Source of the DNA: Mucilaginibacter oryzae
GTDB lineage: Bacteria; Bacteroidota; Bacteroidia; Sphingobacteriales; Sphingobacteriaceae
Length of the DNA: 64,000 bases
NCBI RefSeq assembly: GCF_003148845.1
Contig: NZ_QGHA01000001.1
Location: 434,001-498,000, forward strand
Direction: 5' to 3'
Part shown: piece after piece, positions 1 through 8,543 of the stretch
Layout of the letters: each line of letters opens with the position of its first letter
Position numbering within the stretch: position 1 is the first letter of the stretch
Position numbers and translations under genes: made by a program
The notes under the pieces: model-generated
Told to the model about the DNA's origin: nothing
The model's input: only the letters and a program-made list of their open reading frames with translations
Databases searched by the model: none

Positions 1-1406
1 CCATACCTCCGTTTCGCGTAATCCTGGATCCAGGCATCGGCATCTATCGGGGTATCGCGCCAAACGTTTTCCAGCATCAGGGCGAAAAGCGCAGGATTTT
101 GTTCAATACCTTCGGGCGTAATACCTATGCCCTGCATATTTTTTGATTCAGGATCATGCAGGGCTATGGCCGGGTCGGCGGCCACGTGGCGCATCCTGCC
201 GAACAGACTAATATTGCCGCCAAAGTTTTGCAGCATACTCCAGATCCAGGGCTTGCCATAATAAGCTTCGGTACGGTTCCATACCGGATGGGCATCGCTG
301 TACAGGTCAAGCACAATCATGTGTTCATCGGGTACGGCGTTCAACAAAGCTTTGATCTGTGGTTGCCCCCAGAATTTGCCGTTATAATGAAACATCCAGC
401 CCTGCATTACCCAAACCGCTTTCGGATCGGCAGCTGCCATGGAGTTGAATACCTTTTTGCTCATGCCATCCAGGTAGGTAGAATCGTTGGTAGGCGGCAC
501 GTTTTCATTAAAAGTATCGGCCGAGTAAAGATGATCGGTACCAAACGCTTTAGTTTGGGCTTCGATATATTTTTTGCCGATGGTTTCAAACATTTCATCA
601 TCCGGGTCGAGGATAAACACATCCGGGAAACCGGCATCCCAGTTAGTACGCTTAACTTTGGCTTTCGGGAACCGATCCTTAAATGATGGCGGCACGTGAC
701 CGGTAAATGACGACAATACCGTTTTCATACCAAATGAACGCTCCCGCTCCAGGATCTTTTTCTGCAGTTCCCTATGCGAATCCTTCCAGTGCTGCGGCAG
801 CGGACCGCCCCAGGCATCGATATTCCCCATCCAGAACCACGAAAAATAAGCCGGGCCGCTAAAAAAGGTGTCAAGTTCCTTATCGGTAAAACCCATGCTT
901 TTGTATACATCCTGCCAAACAGCTTCCTCACCGGTAATAGCCAGCGGCATATTGATGCCGTTCAGCGCCATCCAGTCAATTTCCTTTTGCCAGCGTTCCC
1001 AATCCCACCAGGCCATGGTGTAGTTAAAAGTGCAATAGTTTAGGTAGTACCTGTACTGGTATGGCGTGTTTTTATGAATAAAACCCTGTACCGTTGGTAA
1101 TGTGGCAGGCAGGTTTAGGTTGGTACCATTCCAGCCGATATCGGCATTGCAATAATTTTTGAGGTAGTAATTTAATGCCGAGGCAATGGAAAGGCCGTTG
1201 TTGCCTTTCAAAACGATCTTCCCATCGCGGCTGCCTAACTCAAAAACATCTTTGCCGTTTTCCTGCGGAATAGCTTCAACCACAAACGAAACCGAACGAC
1301 CGGGAATAACCCTTTCAATAAAATCATGACTGGCCTGTTGGTTTACCTGGGCCCGGGCGCTTAAACCCAATGCAATAACAATAGCTGTAAGTATGCCTTT
1401 TTTCAT
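1..1406 (-). CDS. alpha-N-acetylglucosaminidase (GH89), C-terminus beyond window
   Basis: Exo-glycosidase of the NAGLU family, which removes terminal alpha-linked GlcNAc from glycans. About 468 codons are visible. The start is the ATG at 1404-1406, followed by a signal peptide ending in LSARAQ, so the product is exported. The family's N-terminal domain is followed by the (beta/alpha) barrel with WWDWERWQ, GINMPLAITGEEAVWQ and MGNIDAWGGPLP. The segment GIGITPEGIEQNP near the edge matches the conserved NAGLU 'GxxxEGIEQNP' region that carries a catalytic Glu. The remaining C-terminal part lies outside the window. It sits downstream of susC/susD on the same strand, so it is probably the degrading enzyme of this utilisation locus. 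A GlcNAc-containing host or microbial glycan is the inferred substrate. Confidence 0.93.
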   Translation of the reverse strand, partial: MKKGILTAIVIALGLSARAQVNQQASHDFIERVIPGRSVSFVVEAIPQENGKDVFELGSRDGKIVLKGNNGLSIASALNYYLKNYCNADIGWNGTNLNLPATLPTVQGFIHKNTPYQYRYYLNYCTFNYTMAWWDWERWQKEIDWMALNGINMPLAITGEEAVWQDVYKSMGFTDKELDTFFSGPAYFSWFWMGNIDAWGGPLPQHWKDSHRELQKKILERERSFGMKTVLSSFTGHVPPSFKDRFPKAKVKRTNWDAGFPDVFILDPDDEMFETIGKKYIEAQTKAFGTDHLYSADTFNENVPPTNDSTYLDGMSKKVFNSMAAADPKAVWVMQGWMFHYNGKFWGQPQIKALLNAVPDEHMIVLDLYSDAHPVWNRTEAYYGKPWIWSMLQNFGGNISLFGRMRHVAADPAIALHDPESKNMQGIGITPEGIEQNPALFALMLENVWRDTPIDADAWIQDYAKRRY

Positions 1407-1446
1407 CAATATCACCGATATAAACTAAGGGATGTAAAATTCAATA

Positions 1447-1485
1447 AAAATGCCGGTAACAGCGTATAATGGTTACCGGCATTTT
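1447..1485 (-). terminator. strong hairpin between susD and the GH89 gene
   Basis: The arms 1447-1460 and 1472-1485 form a perfect 14-bp stem around an 11-nt loop. On the minus strand it is followed by a short AT-rich stretch. It lies 12 bases after the SusD stop codon and about 40 bases before the GH89 start. It could end the susCD transcript or let only part of transcription through to the hydrolase gene. Confidence 0.6.
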
Positions 1486-1496
1486 ATCATTATGGT

Positions 1497-2984
1497 TTAT
1501 TTAAAGTTAGGGTTCTGCACCAAAACGCCTTTACTTTTGTCAATTTCCTGTTGTGGTAACGGGAAATAATAGTTTTTAGGGCGAACAAAGGTTATTGTTT
1601 TTGATTGATCGACAGGAGCTTTTGAAACCGGCAGGTTATAAATAGCCGCGATATCAACAATGTTCTTTTTATCCCAGCGCATTAGATCTTGATGGCGCTC
1701 GCCTTCGCCGGCAAGTTCCACACGGCGCTCATGAATCAGTTCCTTCATACCTGCGCCTGAAACCGGCTTAAGAGATGCTGATGCCCTGTGCCTGATCTGG
1801 TTGATCAACGCATCGCCTGCACCCGCACCTTGCGTACGGATCAAAGCTTCTGCAACTAACAGGTAAATATCTGCCGAACGTAATAATGGCACGGCAAAGG
1901 TATGATCAACACCGCCATCGTTTGTGCCGCTTGGCGGATTAAATACAGCGTATTTTCTAAACGCAAAGCCGGTAGCCGACAGATCGGCTGTAAACACGGT
2001 TTGGCGGGTGCTAACTAAACCTATATCAATAATATCCCCAACAGCTAATAGGGTAGCCTGTTTACGTGGATCGCCAGCCTCAAATTCATTGGCAAGTCCC
2101 TGTAACGGCTGGCTAAAACCATATCCGCCCCATGGCCTTGGAATGTAGTAAACCGTAAAATCGTTTTGTACTACGTTTTGTAAAGCCTGGATGGAGAAAA
2201 GCAATTCCGTGCTGTTTTCATTGGCGCGGGTGAAGTTATCGGCATAATTAGTCGCCAATGCATAGTGCGGATTTGAAATTACCTTTTGCCCTGTAGCAAT
2301 TGCTTCCGGCAATTTTTCCCAGTACATATATAGTTTGGTTAACAAACCTAAAGCAGTGCCTTTGCTTACACGTCCACGATCTGATGGGCCATAGCTTTCA
2401 GGCAGCAAGTCAACAGCTTTCAGCAAATCGCTTTCTATTTGTTTTCTAACCTCTTCAATAGGCGATTTAGGTACGTTAAACAATTGTTTTGCGTAATCCT
2501 CGTCGGTAATGATCGGCACATCACCATGAATCAGCATAGATCGCCAGTAACCAAACGCCCTTAAAAAATAGGCCTCACCCAAGCTGCGGTTTTTGATATC
2601 GGCAGAAATGGCTGTGATTTTAGGTATATTGATGATACAGTTTGTTGAACGATTAATCTCTTCATACCTCCACTTGTAGGGATACCTGATGGCGGGGTTA
2701 GAGGCGTCGTAAGTTAAGTTTTCGATAGCTTCGTCTTCACCATGGTCGCCCGAGCGCCAGTAATCATCAGATGGGGTATCGAAGGTTGATTCGGCGTGAC
2801 CGATGTAATCTTCTTCCTCTAAAAGGCTGTAAATCCCGCTCACCGCGTTGATAGCGTCTGTTTCGTTGCGGAAATAATTATCAGAGGTATAAACCCCTTG
2901 CTGCTTTAAATCGAGCGCTTTTTTACAACCGCTGTTAAATAAAGCCAGTGCTATCGCTATATATAATATGTTATTCGATTTCAT
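1497..2984 (-). CDS. SusD/RagB family surface glycan-binding lipoprotein
   Basis: Outer-membrane lipoprotein that binds glycan and forms the lid of the SusC transporter. The protein is 495 aa, normal for the family. The N-terminus has a lipoprotein signal with lipobox FNSGC (Cys20). Family features include the early 'NYFRNETDAINAVSGIY' segment, the TPR-like helical region with 'LGEAYFLRAFGYW', and the C-terminal 'IHERRVELAGEGERHQDLMRW' type motif followed by 'YYFPLPQQEIDKSKGVLVQNPNF'. The start codon lies 4 bases after the susC stop, so the two are co-translated. The ligand cannot be read from sequence. The GH89 neighbour suggests an alpha-GlcNAc-bearing glycan. Confidence 0.95.
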   Translation of the reverse strand: MKSNNILYIAIALALFNSGCKKALDLKQQGVYTSDNYFRNETDAINAVSGIYSLLEEEDYIGHAESTFDTPSDDYWRSGDHGEDEAIENLTYDASNPAIRYPYKWRYEEINRSTNCIINIPKITAISADIKNRSLGEAYFLRAFGYWRSMLIHGDVPIITDEDYAKQLFNVPKSPIEEVRKQIESDLLKAVDLLPESYGPSDRGRVSKGTALGLLTKLYMYWEKLPEAIATGQKVISNPHYALATNYADNFTRANENSTELLFSIQALQNVVQNDFTVYYIPRPWGGYGFSQPLQGLANEFEAGDPRKQATLLAVGDIIDIGLVSTRQTVFTADLSATGFAFRKYAVFNPPSGTNDGGVDHTFAVPLLRSADIYLLVAEALIRTQGAGAGDALINQIRHRASASLKPVSGAGMKELIHERRVELAGEGERHQDLMRWDKKNIVDIAAIYNLPVSKAPVDQSKTITFVRPKNYYFPLPQQEIDKSKGVLVQNPNFK

Positions 2985-2988
2985 GATT

Positions 2989-5900
2989 TTATAATTTAAC
3001 TGTTACACCGAATGTAATTGTGCGTACCGAAGGATATTGTGCCACATCAACACCACGTTGCTTGTTGCCATCGGTATAACCTAACTCAGGTGTGTAACCT
3101 TTGTATTTAGTTATATAAAAAATGTTTTGGCCCGAAGCGTAGACTCTTACGCTTTTCAGCGCCGCCTTTTTTGACCATGCCAAAGGCAATGTATAACCAA
3201 GGGTAGCATTTTTTAAACTAACGTAGTTACCGCTTTCAACAAACAGATCGGATGTGCGGTAGTTATCGTTAGGCCTGTCTAACGATAATCTTGGTATGGT
3301 ATTGTTCGTACCCGCACCTGTCCAGCGGCCTAAGCTTTCAGCATAAAGGTTAAACGGATAAGTTGGATCTATACCCTGCATCCTGTCGGCATTATATAAG
3401 CTTACACCAAACACACCGGTAACGTTGGCCGAGAAATCGAAGCCTTTGTAGGATAAGCTACCTTGTATGCCGGCTGTAACGTTAGGGTTTGGATCGCCAA
3501 TGTAAGTGCGGTCGTTACCGTCAATTACACCGTCATTGTTAATATCCACGAAGCGTACATCACCCGGGCGGATGCTTCCTTTTCTCGAATCGTTTTTAAG
3601 TGCCGGATCATTGTCAATATCGGCTTGGGTTTGGTATAAACCATTGGTTTTCCAGCCAAAGAAAGAAGCGATAGGCAAGCCTTCATACGTACGGGAAATT
3701 TCCTGGTTTGAGCGGCCGTAATTTACCGAGTTGATGTAGGCTCCTGCACCATAAAGCTTGGTAACCTTATTTTTGATGAATGAAGCGTTGGCACCGATGG
3801 TATATTTCAACTTTTCGCCACCCTGGTAGTTAATGTCAACCTCGATACCGTGGTTATTCATGTTAGCTATGTTTTTATCAGGAATAGATACGCTGCCTAC
3901 TGTAGAAACCTCTGACGATGGTACCAGCATTTTTTTGGTTTCCTTATTAAAATAAGTTAACGTGGTATTTAACCGGTTATTTAAAAATCCGGCTTCAAGA
4001 CTAACGTTGGTCATCGCGCTGCGTTCCCAGGTAATTTCGGGATTGGCAATGCTAACAACAGCCGCGCCGCTTACACCCGATCCGCCGAATACATATCCGC
4101 CGTTTTCGTAAGTGCTGCCTATTTTAATCAGGCTCAGGTATTGATAAGGGTTAACATTCTGGTTACCCAATTCGCCGTAGCCGCCTGTTAATTTCAGGTT
4201 GCTGATCCAGGTTAGGTTTTTAATGAATTGTTCGTTAGATAATCTCCAACCCAATGAAAACGCCGGGAAATAACCCCATTGTTTGCCTGGCGCAAATTTA
4301 GATGATCCATCCGCACGGAAAGTAACTGTTGCTAAAAACCGGCTGTCGAAATCATAAAACAACCTGCCGAAACCCGACTGCAGCGATGATGGCTGAACAG
4401 GTAGACTTGAATTAAACTGGCTGTTACCCTGGCTAAGCACCCTTTGGGCAGGGTCGGTATCATCAAAACCAATTCGTTGCGCGTTAAAACCATAATCGTT
4501 AAAGTTTTGGTATGAATAACCACCTGTAAAAGTTATGTGGCTTTTACCAAATACCTTATCATAGGTAAGAAACGATTCGAGCAATTGTGAAGAAACCTCT
4601 TCTTCGGTTTGTGTTAAAGTTGAGGTAGTATTTTGCCTGGCCTGGTTAACATCGGCAATGCTAAAATTATAGCTGCGGATCAGTGTTCCGTCAAACGCGT
4701 AATTAACACGTAATTTCAAATCCTTGGTAAAAGAAATTTCGGCAAAGGCATTGGCCAGTGCACGGTACCTTTTGGTATACTTATCAGTTTCCTGTATGGT
4801 TGCATAAGGACTGTTGATATCACCCAACTGGTTGGCAAAAGCTTTTGATGTACCATACGTACCATCAGGATTTACCAGCGGGATAGCTGGATTAAAGCGC
4901 AGTGCCGAGAAAAGCAAGCCGGTTTGCGAGCTTCTGTTATCAAACCCGTTTTGGTTACCATAAGTTAACTGTATGTTTTCGCCCAGTTTTAACCACGATG
5001 ATACCTTATGTTCTGAGTTAACACGGGTGCTGTAACGTTTAAAGTTAGCCTTATCAATAATACCATCCTCGTTATAAATAGATTGAGAAAAGTAATAGTT
5101 AGAAACATCGTTGCCACCCTGTATGCTTACGTCGCCATTAATTACGTGGCCTGTCCCCATAATGGCGCGTTGCCAGTCGGTACGTTGGATGGCATAATAA
5201 TTATCGGTCCACGGGGCTTCTATTGCAACGCCATCGTTAGTATATCGTTCGCGTTTTAACTTGAACAAATCGGGCGCGGTAAGTACCTTAAGATATTTGG
5301 TAGTGTTTGAAAAGCCGTTGTAGAAATTAACCGATGTTGCAAGCTTTTGATTGTAAGTACCTTTTTTGGTTGTTACCAAAACTACACCGTTTGCAGCCCT
5401 TGTACCGTAGATGGCACTTGAGGATGCATCTTTCAAAATGTCAACCGAGGCAATATCATTGGGGTTGATATCGCTTAGCGCATCGGGGTTGCTGGTAGGT
5501 ACACCGTCAATTACAATAAGCGGGTTAGCATCATTAACTGTACCCGTACCACGGATGCGGATACTTGGCGCTGCGCCAGGCGAACCATCATTACGTACAA
5601 CACTTACACCTGCCGCACGGCCATCCAGGGCCTGGGCTGCCGAAGCTACAGGCAGATTTTGGATATCACCACCTTTAACACTTGCTACCGAACCGGTAAC
5701 ATCCACTTTTTTGGTAGTGCCATAACCAACTACAACCACTTCGGTTAAAGCAGATGGCAGAGCTGTTAGGGTTATGTTTAATGATTGCGCACCGTCGACA
5801 ACCACAGTCTTCTTCTCGTAGCCTATGTAGCTGATCTCCAGTACGGCTTTATCAGCCACGTTCAGGTTAAAATTGCCATTAATATCCGTAGTGGTGCCCT

Positions 5901-6357
5901 GGTTTGTTCCCTGTACGCGGATGTTTACGCCAATCAGTGGCTCCCCCTTGGCGTCGGTAACTTTACCTTTTATAATAACAGGGTTGTTGCCGGCCTCGGG
6001 GGTTGAAATGATAACCACATGATCATCAGCTATTTTATAGGGGAGTTTATCGTCAATAAGCGAGTTCAGGATTTCGCTTACCGATGCGTCTTTTACATCA
6101 ATATCAACCTTGCCCAGCCTTTTGATGGCCGAGTAATTGTAAAAGAAGCGATAATCGCTTTGTTTTTGAATTTTAGAGAGGATAGTACTTACCTCGGTTT
6201 GCTTCAGGCTAAGTGTAAACTTTTGCTGCGAGTAAACGCTTGCAGAAGCCTGCAGGCAGGTAGCCAATATCACAAAGAAAACTGCTTTCATTAGCAAGAT
6301 AACTTTAAGGCATACGGGGGCACCCGGAGTGGCAAATGCCCTTCTTGTTTTTTTCAT
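2989..6357 (-). CDS. SusC/RagA TonB-dependent receptor with STN signalling domain
   Basis: Outer-membrane oligosaccharide importer powered by TonB. I chose the Met at 6357 (MKKTRRAF) because it precedes a basic stretch and a hydrophobic signal segment ending near ASVYSQQ. This gives 1122 aa. Domains in order: STN (about residues 45-120, 'FTLSLKQTEVSTILSKI...VVIIS'), carboxypeptidase-regulatory-like beta sandwich (about 125-200), TonB box and plug with 'LTEVVVVGYGTTKKVDVTGS', then a long 22-strand-type barrel ending in 'TFGVTVKL'. An STN domain is typical of receptors that signal to a periplasmic FecR, and a FecR gene lies immediately upstream. The receptor is therefore likely to report substrate binding as well as transport it. 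Confidence 0.96.
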   Translation of the reverse strand: MKKTRRAFATPGAPVCLKVILLMKAVFFVILATCLQASASVYSQQKFTLSLKQTEVSTILSKIQKQSDYRFFYNYSAIKRLGKVDIDVKDASVSEILNSLIDDKLPYKIADDHVVIISTPEAGNNPVIIKGKVTDAKGEPLIGVNIRVQGTNQGTTTDINGNFNLNVADKAVLEISYIGYEKKTVVVDGAQSLNITLTALPSALTEVVVVGYGTTKKVDVTGSVASVKGGDIQNLPVASAAQALDGRAAGVSVVRNDGSPGAAPSIRIRGTGTVNDANPLIVIDGVPTSNPDALSDINPNDIASVDILKDASSSAIYGTRAANGVVLVTTKKGTYNQKLATSVNFYNGFSNTTKYLKVLTAPDLFKLKRERYTNDGVAIEAPWTDNYYAIQRTDWQRAIMGTGHVINGDVSIQGGNDVSNYYFSQSIYNEDGIIDKANFKRYSTRVNSEHKVSSWLKLGENIQLTYGNQNGFDNRSSQTGLLFSALRFNPAIPLVNPDGTYGTSKAFANQLGDINSPYATIQETDKYTKRYRALANAFAEISFTKDLKLRVNYAFDGTLIRSYNFSIADVNQARQNTTSTLTQTEEEVSSQLLESFLTYDKVFGKSHITFTGGYSYQNFNDYGFNAQRIGFDDTDPAQRVLSQGNSQFNSSLPVQPSSLQSGFGRLFYDFDSRFLATVTFRADGSSKFAPGKQWGYFPAFSLGWRLSNEQFIKNLTWISNLKLTGGYGELGNQNVNPYQYLSLIKIGSTYENGGYVFGGSGVSGAAVVSIANPEITWERSAMTNVSLEAGFLNNRLNTTLTYFNKETKKMLVPSSEVSTVGSVSIPDKNIANMNNHGIEVDINYQGGEKLKYTIGANASFIKNKVTKLYGAGAYINSVNYGRSNQEISRTYEGLPIASFFGWKTNGLYQTQADIDNDPALKNDSRKGSIRPGDVRFVDINNDGVIDGNDRTYIGDPNPNVTAGIQGSLSYKGFDFSANVTGVFGVSLYNADRMQGIDPTYPFNLYAESLGRWTGAGTNNTIPRLSLDRPNDNYRTSDLFVESGNYVSLKNATLGYTLPLAWSKKAALKSVRVYASGQNIFYITKYKGYTPELGYTDGNKQRGVDVAQYPSVRTITFGVTVKL

Positions 6358-6439
6358 TACATTTGTTTTGAAAATTAATGGATAGAGTAAGCTCGGTTCC
6401 AACTCGCTTACTCACAATAATAAATCCCAGATTTTTGCG

Positions 6440-6461
6440 GGGAAGAGTTGCACCTCTTCCC
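6440..6461 (-). promoter_or_regulatory. hairpin in the fecR-susC gap
   Basis: Arms 6440-6447 and 6454-6461 pair perfectly (8 bp, 6-nt loop) in the 187-base gap between fecR and the susC start. A second, weaker dyad (GTAAGC/GCTTAC) lies at about 6390. No T-run follows on the minus strand. It may be a leader structure of susC rather than a terminator. The role is unproven. Confidence 0.35.
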
Positions 6462-6544
6462 TAATTTGTTAGCAGGATTTTCAGGAATCTGATAAGTAAA
6501 TGTTTTTTCTCATCCGTTTTGTTTAAGTTAGTAATGTTAGTTTG

Positions 6545-7636
6545 TTATCGTTTTGTTTTATAAGCCAGGTAAACGGTATCGCCCCCGGTTTTAGTTCGCA
6601 AATCAACTATCTGCTTCAAATAATTCAGCGCTGTTTCAAGGCTTTCATTTTCAAGTACACCGCTGATTTGCTCTTTTTTTAGCTTCTCATCAGTAAATAC
6701 CATATGTATATTGTATTTACGCGCTATTTGCAGGGCCACATCTTCAAAAGCGCTGTTGGCAAACATTATTTTATTCACCGTCCAGGCATTCTCAACATAA
6801 GTATCACCGGCAGTCACGGGCAGGGTTGATAACTCATACTTTACTTTGCCGGTTATTGCCGGTGTTTGCTGCTTACCTGTATATTGCCGGTTATTGATGG
6901 TTAGTTTTTCGTGGGGGGCGAGGATCAGTTTTTTATCGGGATCATCTTTCAGTTCAACCTGTACCTTGCCTTTTAACAGCGTAGTTTCGGTAGATTTATC
7001 GCCGCGATAGGCTTTCACATTAAACACGGTACCTAACACCCGTACTGTAAAACCTTCGGTATGCACTAAAAATGGTTTTTTGGCATTTTTGGTAACCTCA
7101 AAAAAGCCCTCCCCTTCCAGGGTAACTTCACGCTGCGAGCCCACAAAGGCCGATGGATAACTGAAGTGACTACCCGCGTTTAATTTTACAGTGGTACCGT
7201 CGGGCAGTGAAACCTGTGCCAGGCTGCCATAAGGCACATCAACCTTCTTTATAACAACAGCTTCTGTTTGGGCTTTAATGGCTATCTGTTTATAAAACCA
7301 CAAGCCGCCTATAGCAAAAACGGCTATGGCTGCCGCCAGGCCTAACCATTTAAAGTTCCTGCCAATAGGTTTAACATTTACTTCCGGAGGCAAAGCGTCA
7401 ACCTGCTCCTGATTTTTGATCTTCACCCATAAATCGCTAAGGCTGTTATTTATCGCGGTTTCTGATAAACCTTCCCGGTCATTTTTGAGCGTGCCGGTAA
7501 GCGCGTTGGTTAATGCTTCAAACTTTTTATTGGCCTGATGCTGGTCTAAAAAAAATTGTAATTCGGTTAGCTCGGCCTCGGTTGCCGAACCATCCATTTT
7601 TTTAGCCATCAGTTCAATAAACCTCGATTTTCCCAT
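6545..7636 (-). CDS. FecR family anti-sigma factor
   Basis: Inner-membrane anti-sigma factor that holds the ECF sigma factor until signalled by the SusC STN domain. It is 363 aa. A short cytoplasmic N-terminal region precedes one membrane helix at about residues 96-115 (WLGLAAAIAVFAIGGLWFY). The FecR domain follows at about 130-240, with 'LPDGTTVKLNAGSHFSYP' and 'VLGTVFNVKAY'. The C-terminal DUF4974-type domain begins at about 290 ('FANSAFEDVALQIARKYNI') and resembles an STN fold. Order sigma, fecR, susC, susD on one strand is the standard arrangement for regulated polysaccharide loci. Confidence 0.95.
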   Translation of the reverse strand: MGKSRFIELMAKKMDGSATEAELTELQFFLDQHQANKKFEALTNALTGTLKNDREGLSETAINNSLSDLWVKIKNQEQVDALPPEVNVKPIGRNFKWLGLAAAIAVFAIGGLWFYKQIAIKAQTEAVVIKKVDVPYGSLAQVSLPDGTTVKLNAGSHFSYPSAFVGSQREVTLEGEGFFEVTKNAKKPFLVHTEGFTVRVLGTVFNVKAYRGDKSTETTLLKGKVQVELKDDPDKKLILAPHEKLTINNRQYTGKQQTPAITGKVKYELSTLPVTAGDTYVENAWTVNKIMFANSAFEDVALQIARKYNIHMVFTDEKLKKEQISGVLENESLETALNYLKQIVDLRTKTGGDTVYLAYKTKR

Positions 7637-7731
7637 ATAGTTCAGTGGTTCTGTAATAAGGACACATGAACGCAGGGATATTCCTAAAAGAAATTTAAAA
7701 AAAATTAAAAGAGTTTTGAAGCTATTTATAA

Positions 7732-8265
7732 CTACTTTATAACACTTTCCAACCTCTTCAACGCGATTACCAACTGCGCGAAAACCGTTTTATGAGAGAG
7801 GTTAAGAATATCGGCTACTTCCCTGCACGATAAACCGTCTTGCTTAACCATTTTAAAAATGAGCTTGCAACGCGGCGGAAGGCTATCAACAGCGGCTAAG
7901 ATATCCGACTGCAATTCTTTGCCGATGAGTAACTGGGCAGGATCAACCGAGAGGTGAAAATAATAAGCTTCTGCGATACTGGCTTCTTTAGATTGTTTCA
8001 TCAAGGTGCCACGCAGGTAATTTAAACAGGCATTTTTTACCGTTACATACATGTAAACCTGCATATTGCGGATGCTATCCAATGATGAGCGGTTGAGCCA
8101 TATCTTCAGGAACAGATCGTTAACTATTTCTTCGGCGGGTTCTTTATCGCCTAAAAACGAATATGCAAACTGGTACAGCTTGTTTACCTGCAGGCGGTAA
8201 AGCCGGTTAAACGCAGCCTCATCATCATCAAACCGGATAAGATGTACAAGCTCCTGTATATTCAA
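7732..8265 (-). CDS. ECF RNA polymerase sigma-70 factor
   Basis: Alternative sigma factor of about 177 aa expected to transcribe the neighbouring fecR-susCD locus. Region 2 spans about residues 18-85 ('FNRLYRLQVNKLYQFAYSFLGDKEPAEEIVNDLFLKIW') and region 4 about 120-175 ('LPPRCKLIFKMVKQDGLSCREVADILNLSHKTVFAQL', a helix-turn-helix). No ATG is available near the N-terminus. An in-frame TGA stands at 8275-8277, and the first usable codon is TTG at 8263-8265, so I take a TTG start. The product pairs with the FecR encoded next to it. Confidence 0.92.
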   Translation of the reverse strand: MNIQELVHLIRFDDDEAAFNRLYRLQVNKLYQFAYSFLGDKEPAEEIVNDLFLKIWLNRSSLDSIRNMQVYMYVTVKNACLNYLRGTLMKQSKEASIAEAYYFHLSVDPAQLLIGKELQSDILAAVDSLPPRCKLIFKMVKQDGLSCREVADILNLSHKTVFAQLVIALKRLESVIK

Positions 8266-8309
8266 CGTGTCAAGTCAATTAAAAACGGCTCCAATCTGCA
8301 AACCGAAAC

Positions 8310-8317
8310 CAAAAGTA
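8310..8317 (-). promoter_or_regulatory. candidate -7 element for the sigma/fecR genes
   Basis: On the minus strand the octamer reads TACTTTTG, an exact match to the Bacteroidota -7 consensus TAnnTTTG, about 45 bases before the TTG start. I could not find a matching TTTG -33 box at the usual distance, so support is partial. Confidence 0.35.
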
Positions 8318-8543
8318 AATGTAAAGAAAAAATTACATGAATGGGGCTACAGTCATTGAAAGAGATGTAAACAAGTGTTATATCCCAATAATTATCGAAC
8401 GTTACACAAACCGCCGTAACAAGCACTAACACCACTATTTAAGCTTCACCTTATACTCATTTATTATGCCTAACTTTGTTTAACATAATTTAACTATCAT
8501 TCATTTGTTGTTTCGCGTTTGCTTCCTTTTATTTATAAGCGTA

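Noticed and set aside
156..1043. Plus-strand frames across the GH89 gene
   Set aside because: Shadows of the minus-strand glycosidase, which is confirmed by family motifs.
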